Shown one piece after another: positions 1-6,443 of a DNA stretch of 24,821 nt (its first letter is position 1; every line of letters starts with the position of its first letter). A model generated the notes under the pieces. The model had not been told where the DNA came from. It did no database searches and was given only the letters and a program-made list of their open reading frames with translations. Both the position numbers and the translations under genes were made by a program. This DNA is from JBFKQC01 sp041627895 (GTDB lineage: Bacteria > Pseudomonadota > Alphaproteobacteria > Rhodobacterales > Rhodobacteraceae), in assembly GCA_041627895.1 (NCBI GenBank), contig JBFKQC010000062.1, positions 1-24,821 on the forward strand. The letters run 5' to 3'.

Positions 1-187
1 ATCCCGGGTGGCCGGATCGGCGAATCCGCTGGTCGGGCCGGCGAGCAAGTACCATTCCCCCCGGGACCCCGCGGGGGCCCCGGCGCCCGTGCGCCCCGGG
101 ACGATCGGCGCGCCTTGCCGCCCTTCCACGATCTCGGAAGCTGGACTAGTATCGCGCCACAACAACAAAGCAGACAGAGCAGCCAGG

Positions 188-2152
188 ATGCCCGCCGACG
201 ACCTTCTCACCGGCCAAGCCCCCGACACCTATGACGCCTCGGCCATCGAAGTCCTCGAAGGGCTGGAACCCGTCCGCAAGCGCCCCGGCATGTATATCGG
301 CGGCACCGACGAGCGCGCGCTGCACCACCTGGTCGCCGAGGTTCTCGACAACTCGATGGACGAGGCGGTCGCCGGCCACGCCACGCGGATCGAGGTCGAA
401 CTGCACGCCGACCATTCGGTGACGATCCGCGACAACGGCCGCGGCATCCCCGTCGACCCGCACCCGAAGTTTCCCGACAAGTCGGCGCTCGAGGTGATCC
501 TGTGCACGCTGCATGCGGGCGGCAAGTTCTCGGGCAAGGCCTACCAGACCTCGGGCGGCCTGCACGGCGTCGGCGTCAGCGTGGTGAACGCGCTGTCCGA
601 CGCGCTGCGCGTCGAGGTCGCCAGGGGCCGCGAGCTTTACGCGCAGGAGTTCTCGCGCGGCATCCCGCTCGGCCCGGTCGGGCACCTCGGGCCGACCAGC
701 AACCGCCGCGGCACCACCGTCACCTTCCACGCGGACGCCGAGATTTTCGGCCATCACCGGTTCAAGCCGCACCGGCTGATGAACATGGCGCGGTCCAAGG
801 CCTACCTGTTCTCGGGCGTCGAAATCCGCTGGAAGACGCACATCCCCGAGGACGGCGTGCCGGACGAGGCCGTGTTTCACTTCCCCGGCGGGCTGTCGGA
901 CTATCTCGGCGAACAGCTCGGCGCCGCCACCAGCTATGCCGAGCGCCCCTTCGCCGGCAAGGTCTCGTTCCAGGAAAAGTTCGGCGAGCCGGGCTCGGTC
1001 GAATGGGCAATCAACTGGACGCCCAGCCGCGACGGGTTCATCCACTCCTACTGCAACACCGTGCCCACGCCCGAGGGCGGCACGCACGAGGCCGGTTTCT
1101 GGGCCGCGATCCTGAAAGGCATCCGCGCCCATGGCGAACTGGCCGGCAACCGCAAGGCCGCGCAGATCACCCGCGAGGATTTGACCTCGGGCGGCTGTGC
1201 GCTGGTCTCGTGCTTCATCCGCGACCCGTCCTTCGTGGGCCAGACCAAGGACCGGCTGTCGACCGAGGCGGCGCAGAAGATGACCGAGGCCGCGGTGCGC
1301 GACCATTTCGACCACTGGCTGGCGGCCGACACCAAATCCGCCGGCGCGATCCTGGATTTCCTCGTGCTGCGCGCCGAGGAGCGCATCCGCCGGCGGCAGG
1401 AGAAGGAGACCGCGCGCAAGTCCGCCACCAAGAAGCTGCGCCTGCCGGGCAAGCTGGTCGACTGTTCGAACGGCGCGCGCGAGGGCACCGAGCTGTTCAT
1501 CGTCGAGGGCGACAGCGCCGGCGGCTCGGCCAAGATGGCCCGCGACCGCGCGACCCAGGCGCTGCTGCCGCTGCGCGGCAAGATCCTGAACGTCCTCGGC
1601 GCGGCGTCGTCAAAGCTCGGCCAGAACGCGGAACTGACCGATCTCTGCCAGGCGCTGGGCGTGGGCATGGGCACCCGGTTCAACCTGGACGATCTGCGCT
1701 ATGACAAGGTCATCATCATGACCGACGCCGACGTCGACGGCGCGCATATCGCGTCGCTGCTGATGACGTTCTTCTTCACCCAGATGCGCCCGATGATCGA
1801 CGCAGGCCATTTGTATCTGGCCTGCCCGCCGCTCTATCGCCTGACGCAAGGCGCGGCGCGGGTCTATTGCCTGGACGAGGCCGAGCGCGACGGCTGGCTG
1901 GAGCGCGGCCTGCCGGGGGCCAAGGGCAAGATCGACGTCTCGCGCTTCAAGGGCCTCGGCGAGATGGACGCCAAGGATTTGAAGGACACCACGATGAACC
2001 CCAAGACGCGCAAGCTGATCCGCGTGACCATCGACGAGGACGACCCCGGCGAGACCGGGGACCTGGTGGAACGGCTGATGGGCAAGAAGCCGGAATTGCG
2101 GTTCCAGTATATCCAGGAGAATGCGCGGTTCGTGGAGGAGTTGGATGTTTGA
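188..2152 (+). CDS. parE: DNA topoisomerase IV subunit B
   Basis: ATPase subunit of topoisomerase IV, which with ParC decatenates daughter chromosomes. The 654-residue product has the usual length. Visible motifs in order: the GHKL ATPase with LDNSMDEA (Glu51 region), DNGRGIPVD and GGLHGVGVSVVNALS; then the transducer domain; then the TOPRIM domain with FIVEGDSAGG (Glu440), PLRGKILNVLG and the metal-binding TDADVDGAH (Asp513, Asp515, Asp517); and the C-terminal MNPKTRKLIRV. ATG 188 was chosen because the GHKL core starts soon after it. The frame is open back to base 8, but that extension is proline- and arginine-rich and unlike the family. A -10-like TAGTAT lies at 147-152 without a convincing -35. 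ParE rather than GyrB is preferred because the protein lacks the length of GyrB and ends soon after the TOPRIM and tail region. The next gene starts inside its last codons. Confidence 0.96.
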   Translation: MPADDLLTGQAPDTYDASAIEVLEGLEPVRKRPGMYIGGTDERALHHLVAEVLDNSMDEAVAGHATRIEVELHADHSVTIRDNGRGIPVDPHPKFPDKSALEVILCTLHAGGKFSGKAYQTSGGLHGVGVSVVNALSDALRVEVARGRELYAQEFSRGIPLGPVGHLGPTSNRRGTTVTFHADAEIFGHHRFKPHRLMNMARSKAYLFSGVEIRWKTHIPEDGVPDEAVFHFPGGLSDYLGEQLGAATSYAERPFAGKVSFQEKFGEPGSVEWAINWTPSRDGFIHSYCNTVPTPEGGTHEAGFWAAILKGIRAHGELAGNRKAAQITREDLTSGGCALVSCFIRDPSFVGQTKDRLSTEAAQKMTEAAVRDHFDHWLAADTKSAGAILDFLVLRAEERIRRRQEKETARKSATKKLRLPGKLVDCSNGAREGTELFIVEGDSAGGSAKMARDRATQALLPLRGKILNVLGAASSKLGQNAELTDLCQALGVGMGTRFNLDDLRYDKVIIMTDADVDGAHIASLLMTFFFTQMRPMIDAGHLYLACPPLYRLTQGAARVYCLDEAERDGWLERGLPGAKGKIDVSRFKGLGEMDAKDLKDTTMNPKTRKLIRVTIDEDDPGETGDLVERLMGKKPELRFQYIQENARFVEELDV

Positions 2153-3415
2153 GATGAATACGATTGGGAAGGCTCGGAAGGATTTCAGAAGTAGATTAGA
2201 CTATTTGCTGCACCCTTCCCGACGCATCGAAATGGCAGACCAGCTAAAGGGTCGAAAAAAACTCTCAATGAAATGCTTGATGCTTTTGAAACGTCTGGTG
2301 CGCACCCGTTCATCTGGGGGACACGCGGCATAGGAAAAACGTCAGTGGGGCATACCGCTTGCCAGATCTTTGATGATCAGGTCGAGCTAGCTGCCGTTGT
2401 GGCCTGCGGAAAGGACACGACATTTCGCTCGCTTCTCCAAGACATCGTCAATGATGTGGCTGAACGGCAACCATCCCTTTTCAAAGGAAAAAAGATTAAA
2501 GGGCAATTGAAGGTTCTTGGAATTACGCTTAGCGGTGAAACAGGGGATATGTTGCTAATCAACGACGGCGTAAGCCCAAACCAAGCCACGTCAATCGTAA
2601 AACAAGCGATACAGCCTAATGATATAGACAAAATTTCATGCGTCATTGTAGATGAATTCGATCGACTAACAAATGACGATACATTTCAGAGCATAGCGGA
2701 TATGCTTAAACAGATATCCGTTGCAGGCTTGCGTGTGAAATTTATCTTTTGCGGCGTAACCCGTGACTTAGACGACTTGCTCAGCGCACATGAATCGGTA
2801 GATCGGTATGTACAGGGTGTCGAGCTGCTACCGCTAACGCCCGACGCGATTTGGGAGATCGTTGATGACGTCGAAAACGAGTTCGGCGTCAAGTTTCATC
2901 GTGGCCAACGTGTTCGAGTATCCCAAATCTCCTGCGGCTATCCGCATTTTGCCCATTTAATTCTCAAGTACTCGCTAATGTCGATGTTTGAAAAGGAAGA
3001 CAAAAACACCGACGTTTCAAACGATGTGTTCACAGATGCCCTCAATCGCTCGGCAGAGAAGGCTGCTACTAGGTTGAGAACGGCCTATGAGGCAGCGATA
3101 AAAAAGGGAACAGATAGATACATCGAGGTCTTGTTCGCACTTGCGAATGGGCCACACCTTTCCCGGCAATTCAAAGACATAGCAAATGACTACAAGAGAA
3201 TCATCGAATCGAGACCGCATAGGAACGGATATGATGTCGATAAGAACAACGGCCAAGATTTTAGAAACGCTCTGGAGAGCTTGTACAAACGGAAATTCCT
3301 GAGAAAAGGGAAATCTGGATGGTATGAGTTCGATGACCCGATGTTGCGCGGGTATGTGCGTTTGGTAGCTGAGCAGGAAGGCGTTCAGCTTGGGGACGCA
3401 ATCTTTCCAGCGTAG
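2145..3415 (+). CDS. ORC/Cdc6-like AAA ATPase, read in two frames joined at an A7 run
   Basis: A P-loop ATPase of the stand-alone ORC/Cdc6-like or archaeal-ATPase-like group; its role is unknown. The conserved N-terminus (HPSRRIEMADQLKGRKK) is encoded from ATG 2145 in one frame. The rest (TLNEMLDAFETSGAHPFIWG onward) lies in the -1 frame up to the stop at 3415. Both are joined if the ribosome slips -1 at the seven A's at 2255-2261, giving 423 residues. In the second frame are Walker A GTRGIGKTS, Walker B CVIVDEFDRL, a sensor-1-like FIFCGVTRD and a C-terminal winged-helix-like segment ending YEFDDPMLRGYVRL. Without slippage the first frame stops at 2333. The second could start at ATG 2273, keeping Walker A but losing about 40 residues, and has no Shine-Dalgarno sequence. 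GGAGGAG at 2134-2140 inside parE is well placed for ATG 2145. Composition is far more AT-rich than the neighbours, suggesting horizontal gain. It may also be a broken gene or a homopolymer sequencing error. Confidence 0.7.
2255..2261 (+). other. A_AAA_AAA slippery heptamer at the frame change
   Basis: Seven consecutive A's are phased as A AAA AAA in the upstream frame, the X XXY YYZ form used in -1 ribosomal frameshifting. A -1 slip here moves the reader exactly into the long ATPase frame. A purine-rich AAAGGG lies at 2246-2251, closer than the spacing normally stimulatory in dnaX, and I see no strong stem-loop just downstream. Whether this is programmed, a mutation or a sequencing error cannot be told from the sequence. 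Confidence 0.5.
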
Positions 3416-3424
3416 CAAGCGTAG

Positions 3425-3444
3425 GGTGGGCAGTCCTGCCCACC
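3425..3444. terminator. GGTGGGCA/TGCCCACC hairpin after the ATPase gene
   Basis: A perfect 8-bp stem, GGTGGGCA (3425-3432) and TGCCCACC (3437-3444), with a 4-base loop, beginning 9 bases after the ATPase stop codon. There is no T tract, so it is either a poor intrinsic terminator or a REP-like palindromic element that protects transcript ends. The same motif recurs at 3935-3954 and twice at 9763-9827. Confidence 0.5.
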
Positions 3445-3467
3445 GCCCTGCGCCCAACCCGCGCGGT

Positions 3468-3636
3468 CGCCTGCCCGTGGGATGGCGATCCGACCTACGG
3501 GCGGCGCGCTTGATCCCGGCCACCTCCGAACGACCTCAACCCGACGCGCCCAGCCTCACCATATCGCCAGCCCGTCTCGCCAAAGGCGAGCCGACTCATA
3601 CTCGGCGCACCTCCGGTGCGACGGAACGGGCAGGCG
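3468..3636. repeat. MITE-like element, copy A
   Basis: Bounded by an 11-bp perfect inverted repeat, CGCCTGCCCGT (3468-3478) and ACGGGCAGGCG (3626-3636). It contains the 82-bp segment shared with copy B, followed by two small perfect hairpins, CTCGCC/GGCGAG at 3576-3590 and CGCACC/GGTGCG at 3606-3620, which copy B lacks. No transposase is present and no target-site duplication is obvious, so mobility is inferred only from the two-copy, inverted-end structure. Confidence 0.55.
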
Positions 3637-3693
3637 ATCGCGCGGCGGCTGCGCCTTGAGTCCGCGCGAGGGCATGGACAGCACCGGATGCGC

Positions 3694-3713
3694 GAAATCG
3701 CCTGCGTGATTTC
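3694..3713. repeat. Hairpin between the two MITE-like elements
   Basis: GAAATC (3694-3699) pairs with GATTTC (3708-3713) around an 8-base loop, with partly paired flanks. It sits in the spacer between copies A and B. No function can be assigned. Confidence 0.3.
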
Positions 3714-3752
3714 ACGCAACCCCCGCCACCCAACCAGCCCAAGCCGCGCGAG

Positions 3753-3875
3753 CGCCTGCCCGTGGGATGGCGATCCGACCTACGAGCGGCGCGCTTGATC
3801 CCGGCCACCTCCGAACGACCTCAACCCGACGCGCTCACGACAGCCTAATCGCCAGCCCGCCCGGACGGGCAGGCG
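3753..3875. repeat. MITE-like element, copy B
   Basis: Shorter relative of copy A, bounded by the same 11-bp inverted repeats (3753-3763 and 3865-3875). The left 82 bp match copy A with one visible mismatch; the right part lacks about 46 bp, including the small hairpins. Both copies have the same orientation, so they form a direct repeat 285 bp apart that could recombine. Confidence 0.55.
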
Positions 3876-3934
3876 ATCACGCGGCGGCTGCGCCTTGACC
3901 CCGTGCGGGGTGCTGCCTTGAAGCATAGGTAACG

Positions 3935-3954
3935 GGTGGGCGGTCCTGCCCACC
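3935..3954. terminator. GGTGGGC hairpin downstream of the L,D-transpeptidase gene
   Basis: GGTGGGC (3935-3941) pairs with GCCCACC (3948-3954). It is close in sequence to the hairpin at 3425-3444 and lies 43 bases beyond the minus-strand stop of the L,D-transpeptidase gene. It could act as a terminator or transcript-end stabiliser for that gene; no T tract follows. Confidence 0.4.
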
Positions 3955-3997
3955 GCTCGGCAGCCAGGCAGTCGCATGAGTTCCCGCCCCATCCCCA

Positions 3998-4432
3998 TTA
4001 CTCGCGGATCACGATCACCGTCTCGGCCCGGCCGGCCTCCTGCACCCAGCCGAACAGCGCCTCGGCGTTGTCGGGGTGCAGCCGCACGCAGCCGGCGCTC
4101 GCGGGCTGGCCGAGCTTGTCGATCTCGGTCGTGCCGTGGATCGCGTAGTTGCCGGAAAAGAAGATCGACCACGGCATCGGCGCCCAGTTGTAGCGCGTCG
4201 AATAGTGCATCCGCTTCAGAAGCTGCGGCCGGAACGTGCCGGTGGGCGTGCATTTGCCCGGCCGCGCGGTCGAGACCGGCCAGACGCCCGCCACCTCGCC
4301 GAACCGCCGCACGGTCATCTCCTGGTCGGAGAGGTCGATCAGGACCTCGACCTCTTCCGCCCCGGCGCCTGCGGCGGCAAGACAGAGGACCAGCGCGGCC
4401 AGCACATGGCGGATCGGAAACCACATTCGCAT
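3998..4432 (-). CDS. L,D-transpeptidase (YkuD domain), exported
   Basis: Periplasmic enzyme predicted to cross-link peptidoglycan stem peptides or attach proteins to them by L,D-transpeptidation. The 144-residue protein has a signal peptide (cleavage near AGAGA-EE, residue 25) followed by a minimal YkuD domain. The signature is complete: HGT (His99), then SAGCVRL with Ser112, the catalytic nucleophile Cys115 and Arg117. There is no LysM or other accessory domain, so this is a small catalytic-only version, as is common in Rhodobacterales. ATG 4432 gives an ideal signal peptide; a second ATG at 4426 would work as well. It is monocistronic: a strong hairpin separates it from the upstream small gene, and the GGTGGGC hairpin follows it. 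Confidence 0.9.
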   Translation of the reverse strand: MRMWFPIRHVLAALVLCLAAAGAGAEEVEVLIDLSDQEMTVRRFGEVAGVWPVSTARPGKCTPTGTFRPQLLKRMHYSTRYNWAPMPWSIFFSGNYAIHGTTEIDKLGQPASAGCVRLHPDNAEALFGWVQEAGRAETVIVIRE

Positions 4433-4528
4433 GGACGCAGTCTAGCGGTCTCCGCGGGCGCGGGGAAACGCCCCGTTGCCGCATCACGCGCCCCGTTAAC
4501 CCGGCGACATCCCGGCCGCCGCACCGAC

Positions 4529-4561
4529 GCGATACATACGCGATACATACGTGATACCGAC
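4529..4561. repeat. Three tandem 11-bp units upstream of the L,D-transpeptidase gene
   Basis: GCGATACATAC occurs twice back to back (4529-4539, 4540-4550) and is followed by a degenerate third unit, GTGATACCGAC (4551-4561). The array lies about 100 bp upstream of the L,D-transpeptidase start. Short direct repeats spaced by one helical turn can be regulator-binding sites. That role is inference; no other evidence is visible. Confidence 0.4.
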
Positions 4562-4569
4562 ACGCGAGA

Positions 4570-4608
4570 ATCCCGCGAATCCGGGGCGTTAACCCCGATT
4601 CGCGGGAT
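4570..4608 (-). terminator. Strong hairpin after the small secreted-protein gene
   Basis: A 17-base arm (4570-4586) pairs with a 16-base arm (4593-4608) with one bulged base and a 6-base loop. It lies 39 bases beyond the stop of the gene at 4648-4938 and upstream of the L,D-transpeptidase gene. Its length and stability fit a terminator, although the tract following it on the minus strand is not T-rich. Confidence 0.5.
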
Positions 4609-4647
4609 CGGCGGTCAAGGGCCGTCAACCGACCCCGGCGCCGCGCC

Positions 4648-4938
4648 TCAGCGCATGAGCTCGACCGGGGTGATCACGCGTTCGTCCAGCGGCATCGGCG
4701 GGCAGGTCAGGCATATCGGGCCGGGCCAGGGGAACGGACGCGGCTGCGGGATCGGGTGCAGGACGGAGGGGTCGATCCGGTCGGCCCAGGCCGGCCGCCT
4801 CGGGAAGAGCGGGGTCAGCACCGGCGCGGGCACGACATGGACGTGGGTCTGGCCGAACGCCGAGGGATGCGCGGCGGCGGGCATGGCCAGCGCCGAGGCG
4901 AGCACGGCGGCGGCGGTCAGGGGATAGATGAACTTCAT
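4648..4938 (-). CDS. Small secreted proline/histidine-rich protein, unknown function
   Basis: I do not recognise a family. The 96-residue product has a clear signal peptide (MKFIYPLTAAAVLASALAM, cleavage near PAAA-HP). The mature part is about 72 residues, rich in proline, with histidines near its start (HPSAFGQTHVHVV) and one CLTC pair of cysteines near residue 76-79 that could form a disulphide or bind metal. Start ATG 4938 is supported by an AGGA about ten bases upstream. A hairpin follows the gene, so it is probably transcribed alone. GC-rich codon use matches the neighbours. Confidence 0.65.
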   Translation of the reverse strand: MKFIYPLTAAAVLASALAMPAAAHPSAFGQTHVHVVPAPVLTPLFPRRPAWADRIDPSVLHPIPQPRPFPWPGPICLTCPPMPLDERVITPVELMR

Positions 4939-5040
4939 GGGTCAGGGTCCTATCTTGGGTTGGGACTTGGGAGGACGCGCCCCGGAAGGCGCTGCACAAG
5001 TCCTGCCAGAGACCCGCCCCGACATCCAAAATCGGGCTTG

Positions 5041-5055
5041 CGTTATCCGATAACG
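5041..5055. promoter_or_regulatory. Perfect palindrome upstream of the small secreted-protein gene
   Basis: CGTTATC-C-GATAACG has 7-bp perfect arms around one central base. It lies about 100 bp upstream of the minus-strand start at 4938, in an otherwise empty intergenic stretch (4939-5216). It looks like a dimeric repressor operator, but no regulator is encoded nearby and the assignment is inference. Confidence 0.3.
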
Positions 5056-5164
5056 GCGACCCGGGCGGCGGCCCTCAGGCACCTGATTTCGCTAAATTAT
5101 CGCGCCGCGCCGGGGGGCGCGTGGCGGACCCGTCCGCCGGCGGCCCGCGCCCGGTCCCGCCGGT

Positions 5165-5194
5165 CGCAGGCGGCTGTCCGGCGCCTCGCCTGCG
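5165..5194 (-). terminator. Hairpin after the cytochrome operon
   Basis: CGCAGGCG (5165-5172) pairs perfectly with CGCCTGCG (5187-5194). It sits 22 bases downstream of the last cytochrome stop codon on the minus strand. There is no clear T tract, so this is a possible rather than a certain terminator. Confidence 0.4.
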
Positions 5195-5216
5195 CCCCCG
5201 TGGCCGGGAATCGCGC

Positions 5217-5609
5217 CTAGTCCTGGATCGTCTCGAGAAACGCGATCAGGTCGGCGATCCCCTCGCCCAGCAGCAGCGGCTGCCCGCTTTGCGTTTTCAT
5301 CGCGATCAGCGGATCGCCGAGGATGTCGCCGAAAAACGGCATCGGCCCGCCATGTGCCGCGATCGGGTCGCGCCCGTCGATCCGGTAGGCGACCATGACG
5401 GTCGGAAAGCGGCCGCCGTTCCGGGCCGCGAGCCCGGTCAGATCGGCCGGCGTGACGTTCAGGATCTCGGTCATCGGCCCATCGCCCTCGGCCCCGTCGC
5501 CGTGGCAGGAGGCGCAGTAGGTATAGTAGATATCGGCGCCAATCGCGGCGTCCTGCGCCTCGGCCGGCAGGGCGGCGATCAGCGCCAATGCGGCAAGTCT
5601 TGGTGTCAT
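5217..5609 (-). CDS. Periplasmic cytochrome c, fourth gene of the array
   Basis: A single-haem class I-type cytochrome c of 130 residues, expected to carry electrons in the periplasm. Residues 1-19 form a signal peptide (ALPAEA-QD), the haem site is CASCH (Cys32, Cys35, His36), and Met90 in GGPMPFFG is the probable sixth ligand. The family pattern GDGPM, ADLTGLAARNGGRFP and IDGRDP is shared with the three genes before it, so all four are paralogues. It has no lipobox and should be soluble. It is the last gene of the operon, 28 bases after the third, and has a longer, divergent C-terminus (residues about 105-130). No enzyme partner is encoded next to it. Confidence 0.88.
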   Translation of the reverse strand: MTPRLAALALIAALPAEAQDAAIGADIYYTYCASCHGDGAEGDGPMTEILNVTPADLTGLAARNGGRFPTVMVAYRIDGRDPIAAHGGPMPFFGDILGDPLIAMKTQSGQPLLLGEGIADLIAFLETIQD

Positions 5610-5637
5610 CGGCGTCGCTCCGTCGGTTGGGGGTCCC

Positions 5638-6039
5638 TCACTCCTGCAGGCTTTCGATGTATTCGGCCAGCGCCACCAGCGGCTCGGGCGTGGGGGTCAG
5701 CACGCCGTCGCCGAGGTCGACCAGAACCGTGCGGCCCTCGAGCAGCGGCCAGAAGGCGGGCATGGCGCCGCGATGCGGCTGGCCGCGCGCGTAGCCGTCG
5801 ATCCTGGCCATCACCTGGCGCCGCGGAAAGCTGCCGCCGTTGCGTGCGGCGATCCGCGTCAGGTCGGCGGGCGGCGGCGAAAGACCTGCGCCCGCCGGGC
5901 CGTCACCCTTGCCCGCGGACCCGTGGCAGCCGGCGCAAAGCTCGCCATAGCTGGCCCGTCCACCGGGCGTCCCGGGGGCGCAGGCGGCCAGCGCCGCGAG
6001 CCCCGCGACGAGCCAGCTGATCCGCAGATGTCCGGTCAT
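5638..6039 (-). CDS. Cytochrome c lipoprotein, third gene of the array
   Basis: A single-haem cytochrome c of 133 residues, probably anchored to a membrane by lipidation. The signal ends in a lipobox, LAAC, with Cys20 as the lipidated residue. Haem site CAGCH (Cys35, Cys38, His39); Met93 in RGAMPAFW is the likely sixth ligand. The paralogue signatures GKGDGP, ADLTRIAARNGGSFP and ARIDGYA are present. The ATG at 6039 overlaps the TGA of the preceding cytochrome gene by four bases (ATGA), so the two are translationally coupled. Destination (inner or outer membrane) cannot be told safely from the sequence. Confidence 0.88.
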   Translation of the reverse strand: MTGHLRISWLVAGLAALAACAPGTPGGRASYGELCAGCHGSAGKGDGPAGAGLSPPPADLTRIAARNGGSFPRRQVMARIDGYARGQPHRGAMPAFWPLLEGRTVLVDLGDGVLTPTPEPLVALAEYIESLQE

Positions 6040-6443
6040 GCCCCGCCCTCCTGAATTCCGGCCAGATAGGCGCTGATCGCCAGGATCGTCGCGTCGGTCC
6101 CAATCCGCGTGCCGTCGGGCGCGGTGTAGACCGTGGGCGAGGCGGCCAGAAGCGCGCCGAAATCCGGCATCGCGACGATCTCGTCATGCTTGTCGCTGAT
6201 CCGGGTGACGACCTCGACCACGTGGCGCTCGGGATAGGTCCCGCCGTTGCGCTGCGCGAGTTCCCGCAGGTTCGGCACGCCGGAAGGCACGAAGATCGCC
6301 ATCGGCCCGTCGCCCGCCGCGCCCGCGCCGTGGCAGGCGGCGCAATGCTCGGCAAAGGCGGCGCGGCCGACATCGGCCGGGCGCTCGGGCGCGGCGCAGG
6401 CGGCCAACGCGAGACCTGCCAGGACCGGGGCGGCGCGGCGCAT
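6036..6443 (-). CDS. Cytochrome c lipoprotein, second gene of the array
   Basis: A single-haem cytochrome c of 135 residues with a lipoprotein signal (LAAC, Cys16). Haem site CAACH (Cys34, Cys37, His38), followed by AAGDGPMAIF. Met92 in AMPDFGALL is the probable distal ligand. It is the most divergent of the four: the common ADLTRIAARNGG reads PNLRELAQRNGG, and the IDGR motif is replaced by a charged ISDKHDE. Its ATG directly follows the TAG of the first cytochrome gene with no spacer, and its own stop overlaps the third gene. It probably works with one of the soluble members as a membrane-bound donor or acceptor, which is inference. Confidence 0.88.
   Translation of the reverse strand: MRRAAPVLAGLALAACAAPERPADVGRAAFAEHCAACHGAGAAGDGPMAIFVPSGVPNLRELAQRNGGTYPERHVVEVVTRISDKHDEIVAMPDFGALLAASPTVYTAPDGTRIGTDATILAISAYLAGIQEGGA

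Larger units (their letters stand above)
3416..3997. repeat. Gene-free repeat block of 582 bp
   Basis: No credible coding frame was found here. The stretch holds, in order, a GGTGGGC hairpin, a first element with terminal inverted repeats, small hairpins, a second related element, and another GGTGGGC hairpin. The two elements share about 82 bp (3468-3549 and 3753-3834) with one mismatch seen at 3500/3785, and a second shared piece (3628-3659 and 3867-3898), also with one mismatch. Minus-strand open frames across it begin with the same peptide (MAGIKRAARRSDRHPTG) only because the DNA repeats, so they are not counted as genes. Confidence 0.8.

Noticed and set aside
8..187. In-frame N-terminal extension of parE by 60 codons
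   Set aside because: The extension is low-complexity, unlike ParE, and the family start fits ATG 188.
146..1315. 389-codon minus-strand open frame opposite parE
   Set aside because: Antisense shadow of a GC-rich gene; arginine/alanine-rich with no recognisable domain.
502..1704. 400-codon plus-strand frame inside parE
   Set aside because: Alternative-frame shadow rich in R, G, P and A.
3017..3808. Minus-strand frames beginning MAGIKRAARRSDRHPTG at two places
   Set aside because: The shared peptide is only a translation of the DNA repeat; one frame also runs into the reverse of the ATPase gene.
3416..3997. CRISPR array or tandem rRNA/tRNA region
   Set aside because: The repeats are two unequal copies with inverted ends, not evenly spaced units; no tRNA cloverleaf or rRNA sequence was seen.
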